Source: WRDS01 sp964492775
Lineage (GTDB): Bacteria; Actinomycetota; Coriobacteriia; Anaerosomatales; PHET01
Assembly: GCA_964492775.1 (NCBI GenBank)
Contig: CAZBLH010000037.1
Location: forward strand, 1-13,401
Length of the DNA: 13,401 nt
Direction: 5' to 3'
In this document: positions 7,450-13,390 of the stretch, in pieces
How the letters are laid out: each line of letters starts with the position of its first letter
How positions within the stretch are numbered: the stretch's first letter is position 1
Translations under genes and position numbers: made by a program
Notes under the pieces: model-generated
Databases searched by the model: none
The model's input: the letters and a program-made list of their open reading frames with translations, nothing else
What the model was told of the DNA's origin: nothing

Positions 7450-9276
7450 ATGGCACTTCGTGGCAGCCTCAGTGACTTCAGCCTCCCTGATGTCTTCCAG
7501 CTGATCTCTCTCAGCGGGAAGACTGGAGTGCTGCGCATCGTGTCCGAGGAAGCGCGGGGTGCCGTTTGGTTCCGTGACGGCGAGGTCTTCTTCGCGTCGT
7601 CGAACTGGCGAAGCGACCTGCTCGGCGAGCGTCTCGTGCGTGCCGAGCGGATCACGCGGCATGCGCTGGAGCGCGCGCTCGAGGTCAAGGCTGCCGAGGG
7701 CGAGAACGCTCGGCGGCTCGGTCAGATTCTCGTTGCCGAGGGATACGTCACCGAGCCCGTGCTCGAGGCGTTCGTGCGCGAACAGATCCAGGACACCATC
7801 TTCGACCTGATGCGCTGGGACGAAGGGCAGTTCGACTTCGAGGCGATGCCCGAGGTCGTGGATGAGGACATCGGACTCTCGGTGTCGATCGAGAACGTCG
7901 TCATGGAGGGCTCACGCAGGCTCGAGGAGTGGCACCGCATCAAGCGGCAGATTCCCTCGATGGACCTCGTGCTGCGGATGTCCGCCACGCCCGCCGACGG
8001 CATCGTCGAGATATCCCTGAAGCGCAGCGAGTGGGAGATCCTGCTGCTCACCGACGGCGAGCGCAGCGTCGCCGATATCGCCGAGATATCCGGGCGCACC
8101 GATTTCGAGGTCGCGCGTGTGCTCTACGGGCTGCTCAGCGCCGGACTCCTCGAGTTCGTCGGCGAGGTACCCGAGGGCTTCGTGCCCATTGATCCGTTCG
8201 CCGAGGCGATGGCGATGATGCCGGGCGCTCCTGCGCCCCAGCAGACACCCGCGCCGGCAGCTGCACCTGAGCCCGCGCCGGCGCCCGAGCCTGCCGAGGA
8301 TCCGGAACCGGAGCCCGAGGTCGAGCCGGAACCGGAGTTCGAGACGTACGTTGCGCCGGAAACCGAGCCCGAGCCCGAGCCCGAAGCTTATCTCGCACCG
8401 GAGCCGGAACACGAGCCAGAGATCGAGTTCGAGCCTGAGCCAGAAGACGCGCCCCGCTCGACCAATCCGTTCGCATCCCTTCGCGACCGCTTTGTGAAGG
8501 TCGGAACTCCGCAGCCCGTGGCGGCGGAGGAGAGTCTCTCCGCAGCGGATGATGATGCCGCCCCTTTCCCGGAGCCTGAGGAGGAGCCGGAGTTCCTCTC
8601 CGAGAACGGTTCCGCGGCCGCTCAGGGTCCCAGCACGGTTCTGGATGAGTTCAGCGATCTGCTCGTCGAGCCCATTGAGGATGAGCCGGCTGAGGAGATC
8701 GAAGAGGCTGCCGAGGAGGCTCCCGAGGAGCTTGAACCCGAGCCCGAGCCAGAACCCGAGGTAGAACCCGAGCCGGAGCATGAGCCGTACGTTCCTGTCG
8801 AGGTGCCTGCGTTCATCGAGGCGCCGGGAACGCGGACCGGGGAGCCGATTGATCCTGATTCGATAGGGGAGCTGCTCGGGATCGAGCAGGTTGAGGAGCC
8901 GGAGCCGGAACTCGAGCCAGAGCCCGAACCCGAGCCCGAACCAGAGCCCGAGCCGGAGCCGGAACCCGAGTCCGAGCCCGAACCCGAGCCGGAACCCGAG
9001 TCCGAGCCCGAACCCGAGCCGGAGCCGGAACCCGAGGCGCCGGCCGCACCCGAGCCGACCGCGGTCGACGAGTCGGCGCTGGACGCCGTCCACGACCCCG
9101 AGCTCGCGTTCAGCGATGCGTTCTGCGACGAGATCTCGGCGCTCACCGGAGCCGAACCCACGCCGCGCCCCAAGCGCACTCCGAATGTGGAGCTCGCCGA
9201 CGCGGCGCTGAGCTATGACAAGCGGATCGACGGCGAGACGCTGCTGCGGATCGTCGACGGTCTTAGGGCGCTTTAG
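7450..9276 (+). CDS. PATAN/DUF4388-domain protein with long Glu-Pro repeat tail
   Basis: Protein of 608 residues, likely cytoplasmic (no signal peptide or membrane segment). The N-terminus MALRGSLSDFSLPDVFQLI and GAVWFRDGEVFFASS (1-52) are characteristic of the PATAN/DUF4388 domain (about 1-150). Residues about 193-238 (LLLTDGERSVADIAEISG and following) look like the winged-helix segment that often follows it. Residues about 262-335, 373-450 and 482-538 are low-complexity Glu-Pro repeats, broken by short ordered-looking pieces (about 338-352 and 396-408). The last about 70 residues (540-608) regain mixed composition and end in a probable helix. PATAN regulators in cyanobacteria contact the PilB/PilC motor; lying between pilB1 and a small GTPase suggests the same target here. 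This is inference. The acidic tail may be an extended spacer. The exact function is unknown. Confidence 0.85.
   Translation: MALRGSLSDFSLPDVFQLISLSGKTGVLRIVSEEARGAVWFRDGEVFFASSNWRSDLLGERLVRAERITRHALERALEVKAAEGENARRLGQILVAEGYVTEPVLEAFVREQIQDTIFDLMRWDEGQFDFEAMPEVVDEDIGLSVSIENVVMEGSRRLEEWHRIKRQIPSMDLVLRMSATPADGIVEISLKRSEWEILLLTDGERSVADIAEISGRTDFEVARVLYGLLSAGLLEFVGEVPEGFVPIDPFAEAMAMMPGAPAPQQTPAPAAAPEPAPAPEPAEDPEPEPEVEPEPEFETYVAPETEPEPEPEAYLAPEPEHEPEIEFEPEPEDAPRSTNPFASLRDRFVKVGTPQPVAAEESLSAADDDAAPFPEPEEEPEFLSENGSAAAQGPSTVLDEFSDLLVEPIEDEPAEEIEEAAEEAPEELEPEPEPEPEVEPEPEHEPYVPVEVPAFIEAPGTRTGEPIDPDSIGELLGIEQVEEPEPELEPEPEPEPEPEPEPEPEPESEPEPEPEPESEPEPEPEPEPEAPAAPEPTAVDESALDAVHDPELAFSDAFCDEISALTGAEPTPRPKRTPNVELADAALSYDKRIDGETLLRIVDGLRAL
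8956..9023 (+). repeat. 30-bp tandem repeat inside the Glu-Pro coding region
   Basis: Bases 8956-8993 are identical to 8986-9023 (period 30 bp, 38 matching bases), within a longer degenerate array of GAGCC(C/G) hexamers from about 8886 to 9036. Each 30-bp unit encodes ten residues of Glu-Pro with one Glu-Ser. The period is a multiple of three, so gain or loss of units would keep the frame and only alter tail length. Confidence 0.85.
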
Positions 9277-9297
9277 CGTGGGGAGAGGGGTAGGTAC

Positions 9298-9822
9298 GTG
9301 CAGTCGGTGAAGATAGTGGTGACCGGATCGCCCGGCGCGGGCAAGACGACCTTCATCCGGTCAGTGAGCGAGATCACCGTGCTCTCGACGGAGCGCCAGG
9401 TCAACGACGGCGCGGGCGCCGGCGGCGAGACGACGGTGGCCATGGACTTCGGCCGCATCACCATCTCAGACGACATCGTCCTCTACCTGTTCGGCGCTCC
9501 TGGCCGGTCGCGGCTCACGTCCATGTGGCAGACGCTTGCCGAGGGGATGCTCGGGTTCGTGCTCCTGCTCGACGCCGATGACGCCCTGCGCGTCGACGAG
9601 TCGCGCGACATGGCCGAGTTCCTCGCCGAGCGAAGCGACGTGCCCTTCGTCGTCGCCGTCAACCGGCTGGAGCACGGCGACCTCGACGGCATTCGCGCGT
9701 TGCGCGAGGGCCTCGGGCTTCCGGCAGATGCCCGCATCATCCCGGTGGATGCGCGAGACCGCGACTCGGTCAAAGAGGTGCTGCTCGAGCTCCTCGACGA
9801 GGCGCTTGGCTGGGTGGAGTAG
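9298..9822 (+). CDS. Small Ras-like GTPase of the MglA/CvnD type
   Basis: 174-residue single-domain GTPase, expected to be a cytoplasmic switch. The GTG start at 9298 follows GGAGAGGGG (9282-9290) by seven bases; a GTG at 9307 is a weaker alternative. The P-loop is GSPGAGKTT (10-18) and the switch I region is GETTVAMDFG (43-52, T45/T46). The G3 region reads LYLFGAPGR (62-70), where the Ras DxxGQ is G66-A-P-G69-R70: the Asp is lost, as in MglA and the actinobacterial conservon GTPases (xxPGQ), and the usual catalytic Gln is Arg here. G4 is NRLE (122-125) in place of NKxD. It lies 21 bases after the PATAN gene, almost certainly cotranscribed. Placed between two pilB genes, a role in pilus localisation or activity is likely by analogy with MglA, but no MglB/roadblock partner is seen in the window. 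Confidence 0.87.
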   Translation: MQSVKIVVTGSPGAGKTTFIRSVSEITVLSTERQVNDGAGAGGETTVAMDFGRITISDDIVLYLFGAPGRSRLTSMWQTLAEGMLGFVLLLDADDALRVDESRDMAEFLAERSDVPFVVAVNRLEHGDLDGIRALREGLGLPADARIIPVDARDRDSVKEVLLELLDEALGWVE

Positions 9823-9870
9823 CGCGACGCCCGGTGCTCGCAACTCGCGACATCGCCGCGCAATCTCCGT

Positions 9871-9897
9871 TAAGCCCGCGCGCCAGCTTCCCGATAC
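9871..9897 (+). promoter_or_regulatory. Candidate sigma-28 (FliA/WhiG-type) promoter for pilB2
   Basis: TAAG (9871-9874), 15 bases, then CCCGATAC (9890-9897) resembles the sigma-28 consensus TAAA-N15-GCCGATAA, with exact spacing and three substitutions in 12 positions. A transcript would start near 9903-9905, giving a leader of about 110 bases before pilB2. The same architecture recurs before the pilin gene. It lies in the 188-bp gap 9823-10010, which holds no gene. Confidence 0.45.
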
Positions 9898-9903
9898 ATG
9901 AAT

Positions 9904-9919
9904 TGTGAGCTGCGTCACA
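9904..9919 (+). promoter_or_regulatory. CRP/GlxR-type palindrome
   Basis: TGTGA (9904-9908), six bases, TCACA (9915-9919): a perfect match to the half-sites and spacing of CRP-family operators. It lies directly downstream of the candidate -10 box at 9890-9897, overlapping the predicted start site. Bound there, a regulator would block that promoter; alternatively it could activate a start further downstream. As RNA it could be a five-base-pair hairpin instead. Confidence 0.4.
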
Positions 9920-9930
9920 CTCACGTCCGT

Positions 9931-9943
9931 CGCCGATGCGGCG
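9931..9943 (+). other. Short inverted repeat in the pilB2 leader
   Basis: CGCCG (9931-9935) and CGGCG (9939-9943) flank ATG in a tight, GC-rich hairpin. There is no T-tract. It sits between the CRP-like site and a second copy of TTCCCGATAC (9946-9955; first copy 9888-9897). The role is unknown. Confidence 0.3.
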
Positions 9944-10013
9944 GATTCCCGATACTCGATTAGGGGGCGGGTGGCGTGACGCGGCAGCGTAGACGACAGG
10001 GGTACGGGGCTTG

Positions 10014-11681
10014 ATGGACAGCTCGAATAGATTCGGACAGCTGCTACTGCGTGCCGGTATCATCACCGAGCAGCAGCTGAACGACGCGCTCGAGGTCCAT
10101 CGCGCCACCGGCAACCCGATAGGCCGCGTCCTCGTTGACCTCAAGTACGTGAGCCAGGCCGACCTCCTGCGCGTCATGGCGCGCCAGATGGGCGTGAGCT
10201 TCGTAGATCTGGGCGAGACCAATCCCGAGATCCCCGCGATCAACCTCGTGCCGCGCGATCTCGCCGAGCGCTACACGCTCATGCCGGTCTCGCTCAAAGA
10301 CGGCACGCTTACCGTGGCGATGGCCGAGCCACAGAACATCATGGCCCTCGACGACCTGCGTATCGTCACCGGGATCGACATCAAGACGGTCATCGCGACC
10401 AAAGACGACATCACCGACGCCATCGAGGAGTACTACAAGGTCGCCCACACAAGCAGCGAAGACTACTTCGTGGGCAGCGACGCTCTGGCCGAGGAGGAGC
10501 TCTCCGAGCTCACCGAGGTCGAGTCCGAGGCGCCAGCGGTCAAGCTCGTGAACTTCATCATCCAGAAAGCCGTCGCGGATCGCGCATCCGACATCCACAT
10601 CGAGCCGCAAGAGAACGACGTGCGCGTGCGGTTCCGCATTGACGGCGTGCTGATCGAGGTCATGCGCAGCCCCAAGTCCACCCAAGCCTCGCTGCTGAGC
10701 CGCTTCAAGATCATGGCCGAGATGGACATCGCCGACTCGCGCCGCCCCCAGGACGGCCACTGCCAGGTCACTGTAGGCGGGCACCGCATCGACTTCCGCG
10801 TCTCGACGCTGCCGACCGTGTACGGCGAGCGCGTCGTGCTGCGTATCCTGCGCAAGGACTCGATCCTCCTGCAGCTCTCGGACTTGGGCTTCTCGCCGCG
10901 CTCACTCGAGCGCTTCCAGTCGTCGTTCACCAAGCCCTACGGCGCAATCCTCGTGACCGGCCCCACCGGCTCGGGTAAGTCGACCTCGCTCTACGCGGCC
11001 ATCAACGTACTCAACGATCCCGCGCGCCACATCCTGACCGCCGAGGACCCGGTCGAGTACCGCCTCGACGGCGTGAACCAGTGCCAGATCAACCACAAGG
11101 CCGGCCTGACGTTTGCGCGAGCGCTGCGCTCGTTCCTGCGCTGCTCGCCCGATGTCATCCTCGTGGGTGAGATCCGCGACCAGGAGACCGCGCAGATCGC
11201 GATCGAGTCCGCGCTTACCGGCCACCTCGTGCTCTCCACCCTGCACACCAACGATTCCGCCAGTGCGGTCACGCGCCTTGTGGAGATGGGTGTGGAGCCC
11301 TTCCTCGTCTCATCTGCGGTAGACTGCGTGCTTGCGCAGCGGCTGGCACGCAAGCTCTGCCCCGAATGCAAGGAACAGTTCAAGCCTTCCCGGCAGGTGC
11401 TCACAGACTCGGGCTTTGATGCCGATAACCTGCCAGAGACCGTCTACCGGGCCGGCGGCTGCAAGAAGTGCGGCCAGACGGGGTACCGGGGGCGGGTTGG
11501 CGTGCACGAGGTGCTCATGATGTCCGAAGAACTCAGCCGGGCGTGTGTCGAGGGTGCGACCGCCGAGAAGATCAAACAAATTGCTATCGAGCAAGGTATG
11601 ATTACGCTGAGGCAGGACGGACTTGAGAAGGTTCGAGAGGGGCTGACCTCGATCGAAGAGGTCATGCGCGTGATCGTGTAG
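10014..11681 (+). CDS. pilB: Type IV pilus assembly ATPase PilB/GspE, second copy
   Basis: Second extension-type ATPase, 555 residues from ATG 10014; TTG 10011 directly before it is possible, and the ribosome site (GGGG tracts at about 9999-10008) does not settle this. MshEN domain is about 1-150; here the first repeat keeps R6-x-G8 and the second keeps Q58, so it is closer to the c-di-GMP-binding pattern than copy one, though K44 replaces a conserved Gly. Walker A is GPTGSGKS (316-323), Asp box AEDPVEY (343-349), Walker B VGEIRD (384-389), His box TGHLVLSTLHTN (402-413); zinc Cys are at 449, 452, 483 and 486. The segment before Walker B reads LRCSPD where relatives including copy one have LRQDPD. 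It has its own candidate promoter and is followed by pilC after 29 bases, so it is the more likely constitutive partner of that PilC. Confidence 0.95.
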   Translation: MDSSNRFGQLLLRAGIITEQQLNDALEVHRATGNPIGRVLVDLKYVSQADLLRVMARQMGVSFVDLGETNPEIPAINLVPRDLAERYTLMPVSLKDGTLTVAMAEPQNIMALDDLRIVTGIDIKTVIATKDDITDAIEEYYKVAHTSSEDYFVGSDALAEEELSELTEVESEAPAVKLVNFIIQKAVADRASDIHIEPQENDVRVRFRIDGVLIEVMRSPKSTQASLLSRFKIMAEMDIADSRRPQDGHCQVTVGGHRIDFRVSTLPTVYGERVVLRILRKDSILLQLSDLGFSPRSLERFQSSFTKPYGAILVTGPTGSGKSTSLYAAINVLNDPARHILTAEDPVEYRLDGVNQCQINHKAGLTFARALRSFLRCSPDVILVGEIRDQETAQIAIESALTGHLVLSTLHTNDSASAVTRLVEMGVEPFLVSSAVDCVLAQRLARKLCPECKEQFKPSRQVLTDSGFDADNLPETVYRAGGCKKCGQTGYRGRVGVHEVLMMSEELSRACVEGATAEKIKQIAIEQGMITLRQDGLEKVREGLTSIEEVMRVIV

Positions 11682-11699
11682 GGCACGCAACAATGGCGT

Positions 11700-11706
11700 G
11701 GAGGAG
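11700..11706 (+). promoter_or_regulatory. Ribosome binding site deciding the pilC start
   Basis: GGAGGAG ends four bases before ATG 11711. The more upstream in-frame ATG at 11693 would place this site inside the coding region and has no comparable site of its own, so ATG 11711 is preferred. Confidence 0.7.
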
Positions 11707-11710
11707 CCTC

Positions 11711-12919
11711 ATGGCAACGTTTGCATACACCGTCAAGGACAGAGCGGGTAGCGTCACCAAGGGCAAGCTCGAGGGCGAAAGCCGCGAGGCGGTCCAAGCC
11801 AAGCTCGTTCAGATGGGCTATATCATCATCGATCTCAAGAGCGCGGGGCTGCTCGACTCGATGTCGAGCATCACCTTTGGCTCGGGCGTGAAGCAGAAGG
11901 ACGTGACGATCTTCTCACGCCAGTTCGCGACGATGATCAACGCCGGCCTCTCGCTCACCAAGTGTTTGAGTATCCTAGGCGCACAGGCCGAGAACAAGTA
12001 CTTCCAGGACATCATCCAGCAACTTGGCAGGGACGTTGAAGCGGGTCAGTCGCTCTCGGATGCGCTGTCGAGGCATCCTAAGGTATTCCCGCCGATCTTC
12101 ATCAACATGGTGCGGGCCGGTGAGACCGGTGGTGTCCTCGACGAGGTCCTGAACCGCGTCGCCGACCATTTCGAGCAGGAGCAGGCGCTCAAGGGCAAGG
12201 TAAAGTCGGCCATGACGTACCCGATCGCGATGGGCGTGCTCGTTCTCGTGCTTCTCGCCGCCATGATGATCTTTGTCATCCCGACGTTCGAGAAGATGTT
12301 CGCCAGTATGGGCGGCGAGCTACCAGGGCTCACGAAGGTCATGATCGCCACCTCAGACTTCATAGCGAGCTGGCGCGGCGCCGTGGCCCTTGTGGTATTC
12401 GTGCTCGCTATTTACGCGTTCCGTTGGTGGATCAAGGGCCCAGGGAAATTCATCTGGGACACGTTCAAGCTCAACATGCCGATATTCGGGTCTATGACGC
12501 GCAAGATAGCGCTCGCCCGGTTCACGCGCACCGCCGGTACGCTCGTCTCCGCCGGCGTCCCGATCCTCACCACGCTCGACATCGTCTCGGACACGTCGGG
12601 TAACGAGGTCGTCTCCAAAGCTGTCAAGAACGCCCGAAACGCCATCAAGGAAGGCGAAACGATCGCCAAGCCCCTGTCGGAGAGCAAGGTCTTTCCCTCG
12701 ATGGTCACGCAGATGATCGCGGTGGGCGAGGAGACCGGAGCGCTCGACCAGATGCTCAACAAGATTGCAGACTTCTACGACGAAGAGGTCGCGGCCGCTG
12801 TTGATGGGCTGACCTCGCTCATCGAGCCGCTGATGATGGTCGTGCTGGGCGGCGTCGTTGGCATCATGGTCGTCGGGCTGTACTTGCCGATGTTCAGCGT
12901 TATCACGTTGATCCAGTGA
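11711..12919 (+). CDS. pilC: Type IV pilus inner-membrane platform protein PilC
   Basis: Polytopic inner-membrane platform on which PilB drives pilin assembly; 402 residues, the normal PilC/GspF length. The N-terminus MATFAYTVKDRAG is typical of the family. Two T2SSF repeats are visible: FSRQFATMINAGLSLTKCL to about 190, and FTRTAGTLVSAGVPILTTLD to about 388. Each contains the conserved MVRAGETGGVLDE / MIAVGEETGALDQ motif (133-145, 335-347). Membrane segments are predicted at about 168-192, 222-241 and 369-394. The start is chosen from the ribosome site at 11700-11706. Together with pilB2 upstream it forms a probable two-gene unit; a pilT gene, often found between them, is absent here. The downstream pilin has its own candidate promoter. 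Confidence 0.95.
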   Translation: MATFAYTVKDRAGSVTKGKLEGESREAVQAKLVQMGYIIIDLKSAGLLDSMSSITFGSGVKQKDVTIFSRQFATMINAGLSLTKCLSILGAQAENKYFQDIIQQLGRDVEAGQSLSDALSRHPKVFPPIFINMVRAGETGGVLDEVLNRVADHFEQEQALKGKVKSAMTYPIAMGVLVLVLLAAMMIFVIPTFEKMFASMGGELPGLTKVMIATSDFIASWRGAVALVVFVLAIYAFRWWIKGPGKFIWDTFKLNMPIFGSMTRKIALARFTRTAGTLVSAGVPILTTLDIVSDTSGNEVVSKAVKNARNAIKEGETIAKPLSESKVFPSMVTQMIAVGEETGALDQMLNKIADFYDEEVAAAVDGLTSLIEPLMMVVLGGVVGIMVVGLYLPMFSVITLIQ

Positions 12920-12939
12920 GAACTTCTGCGAATTGTCGC

Positions 12940-12966
12940 TAAAGTCCTTGCGCGGTAGGCCGATAC
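12940..12966 (+). promoter_or_regulatory. Candidate sigma-28 (FliA/WhiG-type) promoter for the pilin gene
   Basis: TAAAGTCC (12940-12947), 11 bases, GCCGATAC (12959-12966). Compared with the E. coli FliA consensus TAAAGTTT-N11-GCCGATAA, 13 of 16 defined positions match, including all of TAAA and GCCGATA, with exact spacing. The predicted start is near 12972-12974, giving a leader of about 50 bases. It lies in the 105-bp pilC-pilin gap, clear of coding sequence. Confidence 0.6.
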
Positions 12967-12975
12967 TAGTCGTGT

Positions 12976-12996
12976 ACAGGCGGATGGGCCGCCTGT
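12976..12996 (+). other. Stem-loop at the predicted 5' end of the pilin mRNA
   Basis: ACAGGCGG (12976-12983) pairs perfectly with CCGCCTGT (12989-12996) around loop ATGGG. If transcription starts from the promoter at 12940-12966, this hairpin begins within a few bases of the 5' end, where such structures are known to protect mRNAs from 5'-dependent decay. It is followed by CAAAGTCCC, with no T-tract, so it is unlikely to terminate the pilC transcript. Confidence 0.55.
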
Positions 12997-13007
12997 CAAA
13001 GTCCCAA

Positions 13008-13018
13008 GGGAGGGAGGT
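13008..13018 (+). promoter_or_regulatory. Strong ribosome binding site of the pilin gene
   Basis: GGGAGGGAGGT contains a full GGAGGT (13013-13018), six bases before ATG 13025 and nine before ATG 13028, the best Shine-Dalgarno sequence seen in the window. It suits a highly expressed structural subunit. Confidence 0.75.
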
Positions 13019-13024
13019 GCGACT

Positions 13025-13390
13025 ATGATGCAGATGTTCCGCAAGAAGGAGGAGGGCTTCACCCTCGTCGAGCTCATGGTCGTCGTTCTCATTATCGGTA
13101 TTCTTGTTGCAATCGCTATTCCGGTCTTCAACGCGGCTCGTGGAAACGCCCAGAAGCGTTCGTGTCAGGCCAATCTGCGCACTATCGATGGCGGTATCCA
13201 GCAGCTTCGTGCCGAAGATAATGGCGAGACTAAAGTCGAGGAAGTGCTTGCCGCCAACGCGGACGAGCTTGTTAACAAGGGAATTCTTCGGGAGGCACCG
13301 AGATGTCCCAGTGACACATCAGCCGGACCCTACGAATTCGACGCCGGCCGGGCCGTGTGCCCCGCTGGGGAGACAGATCACACATACTAG
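13025..13390 (+). CDS. Type IV pilin (class III prepilin signal)
   Basis: Structural pilin or major pseudopilin, 121 residues before processing. The prepilin peptidase site is KKEEG/FTLVELM: an 11-residue leader, cleavage after G11, mature N-terminal Phe12 to be methylated, and Glu at mature position 5 (E16). The hydrophobic alpha-1 helix spans 12-36 (VVVLIIGILVAIAIPVF). The head domain is short, about 80 residues, with Cys47, Cys94 and Cys112; the pattern CP...YEFD...VCP near the C-terminus resembles small Gram-positive pilins and pseudopilins, and C94/C112 could pair. ATG 13025 is chosen by the strong upstream ribosome site; ATG 13028 or 13034 would only shorten the leader. Codons are more often T-ending than in neighbouring genes. 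Whether it is the major or a minor pilin cannot be told from this window. Confidence 0.93.
   Translation: MMQMFRKKEEGFTLVELMVVVLIIGILVAIAIPVFNAARGNAQKRSCQANLRTIDGGIQQLRAEDNGETKVEEVLAANADELVNKGILREAPRCPSDTSAGPYEFDAGRAVCPAGETDHTY

Noticed and set aside
7912..9093. Minus-strand open frames opposite the Glu-Pro region encoding Gly-Leu/Arg or Ser-Gly repeats
   Set aside because: These repeats are produced automatically by reading GAGCCC-type hexamers on the other strand. The + strand frame has the PATAN domain, ribosome site and stop in place.
10011..10013. TTG at 10011 as the pilB2 start
   Set aside because: It is directly followed by ATG 10014; nothing in the upstream sequence favours the rarer codon. 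It changes the protein by one residue only.
11424..11431. GCCGATAA inside pilB2 as a sigma-28 -10 box
   Set aside because: The octamer is perfect but no TAAA lies 15 bases upstream and it falls within coding sequence. GCCGATAT copies near 8072 and 12478 fail for the same reasons.
12976..12996. Intrinsic terminator after pilC
   Set aside because: The stem is good but is followed by CAAAGTCCC rather than a T-tract, and it lies downstream of a convincing promoter for the next gene, so a leader hairpin is a better explanation.
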